Part shown: piece after piece, positions 8,301-20,300 of the stretch
Layout: each line of letters starts with the position of its first letter
Position numbering within the stretch: the first letter of the stretch is position 1
IMG/VR virus record: IMGVR_UViG_3300042503_001940
Location: 1-60,860 of that record
Length of the DNA stretch: 60,860 bases
Source: a virus
Direction: 5' to 3' (one strand)
Notes under the pieces: generated by a model
What the model saw: the letters and a program-made list of their open reading frames with translations, nothing else
The model's database searches: none
Told to the model about the DNA's origin: nothing
Program-made: the position numbers and the translations under genes

Positions 8301-11300
8301 CGCTCTGCCGCAGCTGGCGTAAAAGTACGTGAATACGGCGGAAAAGACGGCATGTACGGAATGAGACCTCGTCAATACGCAGAATTTGTTAAATACCAAA
8401 AGTTCCTTCAGGCGTTGCGCGAGTACGGCATGACAGATGCATCTGGAGTAACTAACCTCAGAGTCAGAGATCGCTCCAGACGAAGCGGCATGACAAGAGA
8501 CTATTACCGCTTTAAGCCAGTTGCGGGATTTGACCCAAGGACAGTCGACAACCGCTCATCCATGGGCATGATGACTCACGCAATGAGTCAAATGCGGTCG
8601 CAGCCCGGAAGGCTTGCTCTCGCTCCAAACCCGTATTACAAAAAGCCTGGCTATCCGCGCGCCTTGACGCAGCTGCGGATGATTCCAGTTGGCGCGTATT
8701 CGTCAAGCACAGGTGCCGATACGCACGGGTATATCGGTGGCCTGGCTGGCACTGCGCAAAACTGGGCTGGTGGACAGGCTCCTCTGGGAGGAGTTGGCGG
8801 AACACTGATTGCCCAGGAGTTGCGACGACGTGACCGATACCGTCGAGGCTTGTCGCCGCAAGGGCGCAGGAGCATGACTAGAAACGGATCAAGGGTATCT
8901 CCGTATGGCGGCTTTGGTCAGCTGGAAATGTATGGCATTGGCGCTGCGCTTCCCGCCTATCAAGGGATGGGGGCGGAGGAAAAGCTTGGCACTGGAAAAA
9001 CAAAACCTTACAGACGAGGCGAGGACATTGACGACCAAAGCGGGTACCTAGCATGGACCCCCTGGAGAACAAAGTCGCTCATCCGTGGAATTCGTCGGTC
9101 TCTCCCTGGGCAGATTGCTGCCTTGCGCGGGATTGGCGGAGACGCTATCCCTTCAGACATTCGATTTGATCGTCGCGGCGGGCTACTGCCAAATCTGCGC
9201 GGCAAAGAAGCAATGTCTGCAGCAGAGGAGCTTCGTCAGGCAATTGTTCGGGCAACTGAACTTGGGCGAGAAGACGTGCCAAGAACTGCCAGCGTTGAAG
9301 ACGCGGCACGCATGCTTGCGCGCGGAATTGTGCACTCTCAAATTGGCGGAGTGAGAATTCAAAGAGTTCCAGCATTTAGTGGTCCATCCTCGGAAGCGCA
9401 AAAAAGCATGGACATTTTGGATCATCTGGTTGCCCGACACGATCAGTCGCAACGCACCAACAACACGCCCAGCCCTTTCCCGTTTATTCCCGCCTCTGCT
9501 GGCCGCGTCGGAATGATGCGTTCCGGATTGCGGCAAATGGCTGGTGGCGAGCGCGGCGGATTTATTGCCAGACTTGCTACGGATGCTCCGTTCTCGCACA
9601 TTCCAGTTGGCGCGTACTCAACCCGTGATCCAGGAGAATTCCATGGGTACCTCGGCTCGCTAAGCGGTCTTGGCATTCCTGGCATTGGCAGTGCGTTAAT
9701 GAGTGCTGAAATCAAACGACGTGTTGCTATGGGCCGCATTAGCGCAATGACCACAGCCAGGGAAAGATTCCTACACCCTGGCGACATCATGGAGCACTAC
9801 AGAAGCATTCTTCCGCGTCATATCCCTTCGCTTGAAGTAAGCGCCGCAGACAGCGGGAAGGGTTTTTACGCCTCAGCTGGTTTTACCGATGCAACGGGTT
9901 TCCCAATTGGGGGAACCCATGTAGGGGGAGTTCCAAGTCGTTTGGAACTTCAAGGACCAAAACAGCTTGCAATGCTTGCGGAAATCCGCAAGCAGATTGC
10001 AATTTTGGAAAAGGAATATGGGCTGCCACCTGGCAGCGTCAGATTTGCTAAGAGAGGTTCTCTTAGCTCTATAGCTGCATCCACCGGGGTGCGTGGTAAG
10101 GGGGGTGATTCTACCGTGGGCGCAACATCTAAGAGGGGGTTCGAGCCGCTTGCGGCAGCAATCGATACTTCCCTGGGCGCGTATATCAACGAGATGCTGC
10201 AGGGCTTAAAAGCCGGTCGTAATGGAACAGTTGGGCCACGCCAAGTAGCGAAAGCTCTTGGCAAATTCCAGGAAGATATTCTCGCAAGCTTTGGTATTGG
10301 TTCTGGTAAGGGTATTACCGGAATGCGTACTGGCTTCAGTGCTCTTCCTGCGGATTCGCGCCGAAAGATTGCCAAGAGCGTTTCGGCAATCTTCGGAGAC
10401 CTGCTTTCCGACTACACCGAACGGATGGCCCCTGCGTTTAGGCGCGGCGGTTCTAGCATCGCCTCATTGGGCGGCGTAAGCCACGCAGCCGACCTTAAGA
10501 CCATTCTTACTGGTTCCCAGGGCGTATTGCTTGAAGAGCTTGCCGCCGTCCAGGCTGCAGCAAGGCCTTCACGCCGTAGAAGCGGTGCCAGAATCCCCGC
10601 AGCGGATGCATCTAGGTTCCGAACGACCCCTCCTGGCACTGGCCTTGACTACGTCAACGGTCTTCCAGTTATAGGGAACGACTTCCGCAATTCTCCAGCC
10701 ATTCTCCAAAGCCTGCAGAGTGGTGGGCAAGGTGCCTACAACAACTCTTTGGTTGCAACCCTTCTTGCCCAGCAGTTTATGCCAAGGCTGCCTAAGAACT
10801 ACGGATCTCTCACGATGTCCAATATCGTTGAGACACAAGGTGCCTTTGGCATTGCCGGGATAAACGAAAACAAAAACCTTCGCGGCAAGCGGCATCGCAT
10901 GCCGGGTGGCGAGCACACAGGCTTTGGACACGTTATGTTCGATCCGGCCGGGGGCCAACGCGCAACGATCACGCTCTTCAACACCGTCAAAACAATGCTT
11001 CACGAAATCGAACACGTTCGAGAACGCGCAGCACAAATAGAGTCAATAAAAGCAACTGGCGGTAAGGCATCAGGACCAGCATACGAGGCGGAAATGAAGC
11101 GCCGCGGATTTGGTTCATCTGAGCTTCTCCCCGTATACGACCCAGGAACCGGCGAGCTTATGTATGTTCCAAAGGGCGCCCCTGGCATCAAGGTCGTAGA
11201 GAATGGCGTGCTAAAGCTCCCAGCTGGCGCACTCACCAAGAGTCAGTACATGGAACTGCCGATTGGGCAGCGCGGTGGGTTCCAGAGAGCAACCATTACG

Positions 11301-14300
11301 CAAGCGCAGGCGGCAGAGTTTGACAAAAATGCCGGTGGATCACACGCAAATATTCAGCGCCACTTTATGCCACAAGCACGAATGGGCATGGAGTCAGGTT
11401 TTGGCATTGCCCAGATGGCAAGCTTACTTGCATTCTCTAACAGGAACATTCTTCCTGGAGAAACAAGAGAGGAAGCTACGCTTCGAAGCCGACTCACTAA
11501 CACTGGCTTCTTCCCTAGTGGCCAAGAGCAACAAATTATTGCGGCTGGCGGCATAAACGCCGTCAGGCCTGGTCTTGCTGGAACAGCCAATGCGTATATT
11601 GCCGGTGCGCTTCCTGCCTATGAGCAGGTAGCCAAGCGCCCACAGCGGACCGCTGCGCTGTTCGGCGCGCGAGTGCAGGCAGGGCTGCAAAATGCAGTGA
11701 GTGCACTGGCAGGAGGCGGCGATGACATGTCGCTCCTTGGCGGTGCTGCGAAGGCACTTGTCAGGGCAACGCAGGCAATCCCTGCCAAGGAGCTTAAGGC
11801 AACCTTTGGTTCGCTAAGCTCTACGGCCCTTGCTGACTTCGGCATGATCCTTGACGCTGCGGTTGGCAGCGGCAGGAAGCTTACGAGAGAAGTGCCAATT
11901 GGCGACCCAGTAACTGAAGCGCCAGGAACAGCAAACTACGTTGATCCAGGCTATGCCACCGAGGGCAAGGGAAAGAGACGCCGCAAAGCGAATGTGCCAG
12001 CCGCCCCAGTGGGCGGCGGAGCAACGGTACGAGCGCTGACCCCAGAGGGTCTACAGGCCGTATCCGCCGCTCTCCACGCACTCACCCTAAGCACCGCTGG
12101 CGTATCCCCAGAAGCTCTGCCGCAGGCACGTGCAAACGTTCGACAGGCACGCACGGGAGCCCTTGGCTTGCCTGCGCAAGTAACGCCCAATCTTGAAGCG
12201 GTTCGCAGGAGCCTTGCCCTTGCAACGCTTGCCGCGGAAGTTGGCGCAATGCCAGAAGGCCCCCACAAGGAAGCCCTTAAGGGGATGCTGCGGCCGCACA
12301 TGCCAAACAACCCACTCTTTGATTTGCCAAAGGGAACCAGGACCGGCCGAGGTAAAAATGCTGCCGTTGCGGCGCCAAGCACCTCTTCAAGCACGACACT
12401 GATTCCTTACGAGCCACCACTCAGCGCATCGGACCATCTTGCCCGAATCCAAGCGGCTATCTTTGGTGACGCATTCGGCATGGGCGGCAAGCCACGCGGA
12501 CCACAAATCCCAGGGCCAAACGTTCTCCCAAGTTACGCGGGCCTAGACGACAACTTTAAAGGGATGAGTCCGTCCCTTGCCGAAGTCGGCCAGAGACTGA
12601 AGGGGTACGTCACCAACAGCAGAATGGCCCTTGGGATCACCCAGGAGTTTTCTTCCGCCATGGAACGGGCACGCGCAGGAACAATCAACTTCGGCGAAGG
12701 CATGCGCCAGATTGCAGACAGCAGCAAGGGGCTGCTCTTTACGCTTAAGGACACCATTAAGTTTGCAACCGCAATCACGCTGACGCAAAACGTTGCTGGC
12801 GCAATCAGCCAGGGCATTGGCCACCTAACCGGCGGATTTATTCAATTTAACTCAATCCTGGAGCAGTCACGCGTAGGATTCACCACCCTGTTTAAGCAGG
12901 GCGGAGACGAGATGGGAGTTGCCGAGTCTCGTGCCGTAGGAATGATCGAGCGAATGAAGGAATTCGCTAACGTTACACCGTTCCGCTTCAAGCAACTTGA
13001 AGAGGCCGCCATCCGAATGAAGGCGTTCGGCCTGGAGATGGGTAACATTATTCGACGCGATAGCAGCGGGCAGCTTGTCGGCTACATGCGTAGCATCGGT
13101 GACGCAGTTGCGGCCCTTGGTGGCGGCGACGAAAAGATCATGCGTATTACGTACGCACTTGGGCAGATGAACTCTGCTGGTCGCGTCTATCAAAACGACA
13201 TGATGCAACTCGCAAACGCGGGTATTGCTGGTTACGAAATCCTGGCAGAGAAGCTCATTCAGGAGCTTGAAGCCAAGGGAGAAAACATGACCGCTGAGGA
13301 TAAGAAGATCCTCAACGAAATGTACACAAACAGAATTGAAGCAATCCGCAGGCTGACGTCTAAGGGAGCAATCTCAGGTAAGGGTGCAGTGCAGGCCATC
13401 ATGGCCGGCCTTGGCGAGCGCTATGGCGGCGGTATGGAGCGGTTGTCCAAGACGATGGCCGGCGCGTTTAGCACCATTGCCGACATGTCGCAATCACTTG
13501 TTGCCACCATGACGGGACCGCTCTACGACGCAATCAGAGATGTTGTAGTTGAGCTTGCAACTTATATGCAAAGCGATGCCTTGCTAGAAGTCTTTACAAA
13601 GATGCGTGAGGGAATTGCTGGGTTTGCAAGAGATTTGCGAGAGGCAATTCCTGCCGCGGCAAAGGTTGCTGGAGATGCATTTGGCTTCTTTATCAGACTC
13701 ATGCAAAACATGTTTGGTTCTGGCAGCGGCATGATGGGTGGGCTCGATACCTTTAAAAAGGGATTGGGGACACTCGCCGACCTGCTAAGCAACGACGTTG
13801 TTCGAGCATTTGCCATGTCGTCCATTGCGGCAAAGGTTTTGCTTTCGGCCTTCACCTCTAACCCGCTTATTGCAACGGTTGGAGCAATCATTGCCCTTCT
13901 TGGCGTCATGCGAACCGCGTATGAGCAAAATTTCATGGGCATCAGGGACACTATTGATACCCTTGCTCCAAGGTTCCAAGAAATTGCCGACACAATTCAG
14001 GCAAATCTTGTTCCGGCTATTGCTGGATTTATTAAAGGCGCTGGATTGTTTATCACTGGCACGCTATCGGCTGCGATTAAGGTTCTCGGGCCAATCATTG
14101 CTGGCCTGGCAAGTGCCTTTGGCGGCATAGGCGGAGTCCTGCAGGTATTCGCTCCAATCCTTGGATTTGTTTTGGCTATGCTTATTACCAAGAAGCTTGC
14201 CGTTGACGGCTTTGCTCTGGCATTCACCAGGCTTTCACAGGCAATTGCTGGCGCCGCTTCGCAGATGTCTGTGTTTGGCGCAAACGCTAGATACACAGGT

Positions 14301-17300
14301 ACAAGAAGCAAGGTTGGAAGCAACCTTGGCATGGTTGCAGTTGATGATCAGACTGGTGCTCTTGCTGGCTCTTCGCTCGCCGATAGGGCCAGGCTTGGCA
14401 CTGCTGACGGTGGCTCTGAGCAGCTAAAGAACAAGGTCGGCACCCAGGTTATTACCCCGGCAAAACTGCGCGGCGCAAGCTTTGTCAGCGCTTATGGTCC
14501 AGTGGCCATTCCTGGCGGTTCTATTGTTAGGGACATAGCAACTGGGGCTGTCATTCAACGCGAGGCGGAGATGGGGCCAGTAGCCCGCACGTTTATTGGC
14601 GCAACGATGAACACCGAGATGTTCGGCGAAAAAGAAGTCCAAGAGTTCGGAAGGCTAAGAGACCGATCTATTGCTAAGGGTTACCTAGGGGTTGATACAG
14701 GTAGGGAAGAAGCTCTTCGGCACATGTCGAAAGACGAGATCAAGGAACTAGAGGCAACCGAAAAGAGAACCGGTCAGCCAGTTCCAACAGAACAACTTCC
14801 TGGATACGCCCGAGCCGCCGCATTGGGCGAAGGGCGCATGAAGGTTGAGCAGGGGGGAACTGCATTCCTAGCCAAGAAGGCTCGCGAAGCACGAAGGCAG
14901 GAAGCTGCGAGGCGTAACGTTTCCGCTCGCGCAATGGACAAGATTGTTGCAGACGCTGTTGCTGCCGGCGAACATCGTACCCCGCAAAAAGTGGACGAGC
15001 TTGGCAACGTTATAGACCCAGGTGGAGTGCTTAAGCCTGATTACGCGCGTTTGGTTGCGCCAGACAGCGGCAAGGGTGCGGTGTTGAGCCAAGAAGAGCG
15101 CCTTGCTCTTATTGATGAATACGAGCGTGAAGGGGCTGACGCAGAGCCAGATAAGAGCCGAGAAGATCGTCTTCGTGAGGCTCAGGAAAAGCGCGCAAAC
15201 GCCGCACGCGAGCGAAAGCGCATCCGCGATGCGCGGATTACCAAAGAGCAGCTCAGGGCAAATAAATTCATCCCAATTGATCAATTCAGCACCGAAGGGG
15301 ACAGCGCAACGGGCGTCATCCCTGGCTCGCCACGCCTTAAGGGTACGCGTCGCATTCAGGAGTATCTGAAGCAGCTTGGTACCAGGATGTACACTCTCGG
15401 CCGCCGAAAGGTTACGGCATACAGCCAAGGGCAATTCGACACAGAAATCGGCATTGGGCCAACGGGGACAATGCCTGGAAGCCTGCGCGTACCAACTCAG
15501 GGACCAATTCCTATCGGCGCGTTCGACACGGAAAGCGGCCCAGCCGCCAAGGTTCGCAGGTACCTAAGCGGTCTCAGGGGCGCACGCGCACCAATTTCTG
15601 CCTTCTCAACCGAAGGCGCACAGGCTGGGGCGCAACGGCGCCTGCGGCCCCTGGAGCGCCGAGACCTCTCTGCGTTCAACCTGGAAAACGACCTTATGCC
15701 TGGCAGATTCACTAGGTTCCGAGAGAACCTTGGCGAGCGAGCCAGATCAATCGGTGGCGGAATTAAGGATCGCCTTACGTCATTCGCCACATACTACAAA
15801 GACAAGCACGGCTCGCAAGCAATGCAGGCCGCGGCGCAATCCGCTTCAAGCTTTGCTACAGCAGCAGGCGCTTCGGCAATGGCCCTTGGTGGCCTTGTTG
15901 GAATTATCAACGCAGACCTTGGCGCATCTATTGCTCAGGTAGGCGCTGGCCTTGTTGGCTTTGGACAAGTTGTATCTATGGCTTCTGCGGCAATGACGCA
16001 GATTGGCAAAGTTGGACTAAAGAACATGGCGATGTCACTGCTTTCCTTTGCGACTGGCCCGATGGGCATTGTCGCTGCGGTTGCAGCCGTTGCCCTTGCC
16101 TTGTGGTCACTTGATCAGGCGGTAAAGCAGTCCGTAAAAGACATGGACGAGTACTACAAGAAACTTGTTGCGGGAGACAAGAAGGCAAGCACAGACATTG
16201 CAGACGTTGCTGGTTTGCCCGTAGCCAAGAAAGACAACGACCCGACCAAGTATCGCATTACTGGAATGGACAAGGACGGAACCCTTCTTAACTCAGATTC
16301 ATCGCAGGCCACCATTGATGGCATGGTCGAGCGGGGAATTCTGGAGCTTGTTACCAACCCGTTGCTATCTCCTGGGCAACCTGGCTATCAATCATACAAG
16401 GTAACGCAGAAGGGCCTTGAAGCAGGTTACTCCGGCGTCACGGAACGTTTTAACAAATACGACGCAGCAACAACCCCTATCGTTCGAACCGACGCGGAGC
16501 AAAAGGCGTTTGCCGAGCAAGTTACCGGCGGGTTTATGACGGGCTTTGGCGTTGAAGGATACGACCAGATTAAAAAGACTTTGGAAGAAAAATTCCAAGC
16601 AGGAACTATTGACCTTGAAGATTTTGCCGCAACAAAAACTCAAATTCTTGAAGATGACGCAAAGGGAAGAGCTGCGGCAGAAGAGTTTAGGGGTGACACT
16701 GACGCGTTTAAGGCTGCCTACGTTAAGTCAATGGTTTCACGCGGATACACGGAAAAGCAAGCAAATGATATGTTTGGTAACGCTCAGCTAGCGGTTGGAA
16801 ACGTTGCAAGAGAGAAGCTGGCTGGCGATGACGAATATACAAACATAGAACGCTACGACGATCTTAACAAATACCAAACAGAATCAGGGACGGGATTTGA
16901 TCTAAGTTACGGCGCCCTAGGTAAAGAAGGCCTTATTGATGAAAGCATCTTTAACGTCTCCGAGAACCTAAAGCTTCTTAACGACAGCCTTGAAGATGCG
17001 CAAAAAGAATCAGAGAAAGCAGCAAAGGCGTTTGCCAAGCTGTTTGATCCTTTTGCTACGGTCTTTGAACAATTCATGGCAAGGGCCATGAAGATTGTTG
17101 GAGAAATCTTTAAGCAAGAGCAGGATCAACTTGCCGCTCAAACTAGCGACGCACTCTCTAACGTGACCGCGCTGAACAACGGCGAGGTTACCCGACTTGG
17201 CGTGCTTGAAGAGCAGTACAAGGTGCTTGAAGAGCAGCGAAAGGAGCAGGAGCGCATGAAGGCGCTTCAGGACGCACAGGAGGCTGCCGCACGGGCAACC

Positions 17301-20300
17301 CTGGGCCTATTTGATGCCCAGGTTGACCCTATTGATGCGGCCATTGCTGCGCGAGAGGCTTCGCAGGCCCTGCAGGAAGAAGAGCAGAACGCTGCTATGG
17401 ACACGCTTGCATCTGACATTGAGCGAGCAAAGAACAGCGTGGAATACGCAGAAACCGAAGAGTTCTACGCCGCAAAGAAGAAGCAGCTTGACGAGGACCA
17501 AGAGGAACGACAGCGTCAGATTACTGAGGCTGCCGCCAAGTTGATGAACGATATCAAACTCGGGAAGATTACGCCAGAAAAGGCAAAGGCAGAGTTCTTC
17601 AAGATCTTTGGCGACGTTGGCATTGACATGGAGTCAATCCTCTCGACCGGAACAGTTGCCGGCCAGTCTTTGGCTGCAACATTTGGCACGGCTTTTGTTG
17701 ACTCATTTAGCGCCTTTGGTGAAACGATTGTTAACACCATCGGTGCCGTGGTGCGCGCAGGCATCAGGGCAGTAAACGCAGAACTAAAAATTGACCAGAT
17801 TGTTGCGGACATCGAAAGAATTGAAAGCGCCCAAGACAAGGTCAAGGGAAGCAAAATTCTTGCCGAAAAAGCTCGTTTGCAAAGAGTTGTCGCCGATACA
17901 AAGTTCCAGCTTAATGCTAAGGCGGCACAGACAACCGATCCAGAAATGTTCCAGGCCTACAAAGAGTTGATTGGTCAGCTTGATAAATCCTCGGCAATGT
18001 TTAGCGCAATGCCAACGTTTGACTCAACAAAAGACTATAGCCGTGCAGAATTTAACAAGGCGTTTGAGGCAATCTACGCCATGTTTACAAACCTGTACGA
18101 CATTACTGGACCGCTATACAAGATTACTCGCACGATGGGAACCGCACGCGGTGGACAAGTCGGCGCAGGTCGATACCTTGTCGGCGAGCGTGGTCCAGAG
18201 ATGCTGGAAATGTATCCAAACGGTGGCGGAAACGTCATCCCAAACCACAAGCTTCCTACCTCCATGCGCTCCTCCTATGGCGCGCTACGGGCAGGTAAGG
18301 GCAACCAGTATCAGGGCAGAGCCAATGGTGGCTCCGTTGGCGGGGGTCGCGACGACTATGGCATGGGCAACGAAGCAAGCAATTTCCAGGAAAGCCTGCA
18401 GTACCTCAACGACCCTACCGGGTTCCAGCAAATGTCGTTCAACCAGTTCATGGATAGCCCAAGCAAAACAAGAGCCGAGAAGAACGAACTAGCCCGTAGG
18501 TTCCCAAAAAACTACGCCAAGTACATTCGTTCGAAGATTTCTGGCGGGGCCGGCGGTAAGTTTGGATTTGGTCGCATGGGCGGCAGAGCTGTCGGTGGGC
18601 CCGTTAGCTCGGTTCTTGGGCCAATCCGAACGGATGGAGGTACCGATCCAGATATCCCAATTGACTGGGACGATGAGGACGATGATGGTGGAACCGAAAC
18701 CCCAAGTATCGTCTGCCCTCCAGGGTGGATGCCAGTTTGGAACGGCTTTGGTTGGACCTGTAAGTACTTCACATCAACAACCGATCCAGACGATCCAACT
18801 GACCCGGACTGGCCGGATGTTGTCGAGCCGGACTATCCACCGACGGAATCGTGCCCAATTGGGACATTCCCGCGTTGGGACCCGGTAACTAAGTCATGGA
18901 CGTGTGTCCCGCTGGATCTAATGTGGCCAGAGTTTGGCACGCCTGGGCTTCCAGTTCCAAGAGCGTTGTTGCTCGACGGGCGAGCACACATGATTGCAAA
19001 CAACGAAATGCCATGGAAGATGAAGGATGGTGTTTGGACAAAGATTAAAGGACAACTTGCGCGCGCATACGCTCCGTACGGGGCGGGCGGGGGCGGAAAA
19101 CCAGACATTCTTGATAACTCCGGCAACACAAATGCTGGCAAGGCAAGCACAAAGCCAGGCCCAGCGTTTGGCGGTCAACAGACTGCGGTGGTCGCGGGTG
19201 GTACAGGTTGGCAGAAGCGATGGGGCTGGTTCTCTAAGATTCCAGGCCTAGGTGGTTTCAAAAACATTACCGCGCTGCTGCAGCAAGACATCCGCCCTCT
19301 GGACTGGATTGGGAAAAATAGACTTGGGACAATGATACGAGTCGGTATGCCAGACAGCAAGAACCCAAGGGTCCGTCAGGGTATTGACAAGTGGATTCCT
19401 AAGGGAATGACGGGCAAGGGCATCCTTGGCAGGATTTTTGCAAACGGCAACCTAATGGATGCCTCTGCCAAGAGAATTTACCCAGCGATGAAGTTCTTGT
19501 CAGGCTATGCGGCTGTCCTCACTTCTGCTCTTGATTGGAAATCACAGGAGTCGATGGGGGCAGACTATTGGCAGGACCAGCTAAACGTTATGGCCAAGGA
19601 AAACACCATTGATGAGTGGTGGAAAGAAAAGCGAAAGTCGGTTGTTCCAAGTTGGGTTGATACCGCTATGGGTGTTGGCAATTTCTTTGCAAACCCAATT
19701 GGTGGGATTACCGATCTCCTTGGTTGGACAGACGCACCGCGGCTTCCTGACGCCCCTAACATTGTTAGCGGCATAGGAACCGCAATAGACAGCTCGTACA
19801 AGATGCCGTTGGTTGAGCAGGCTTTGAAGAATGGTGAGATTAAGTTCCCACCTGACATTGTTCTTGACGACGCGCAACGTGAATACTTTGAATCCTCAAA
19901 GGAGCCGTTCCCAAGGTTTGCCTTTAGAACGGGCGGTACTGCTCTTGCCCTATTGGTGCAAGGCGCTCTTACCGCATTCCTCGGTGTCGCATCTGGCGGA
20001 CTCGCGCTCCCAGCGGCAATTGCAATCGGCTCTGTACTTTCCGCGGTAGGAAATGCGGCAGGCGGCTCAGCCTATGACCTGCTCATGGGTACGGATACGC
20101 CGTTCCATGAAGTTCGCGGGATTGGAAAAGCTGGCGATAAGGGGATTCTTTCTGGCATGGGCGATGTTGGTGCTGGAATCGCTGGGTTTATTAACGGCAT
20201 TGCGGGCCTCCTCGACAGCGGGAAGAAGGTTGACCCTGCGTACTCTGAAAAGGTTTCGTACAAGGAAGGCCTGTTTGACCCTCAATTGCTCGCGCAGCTG

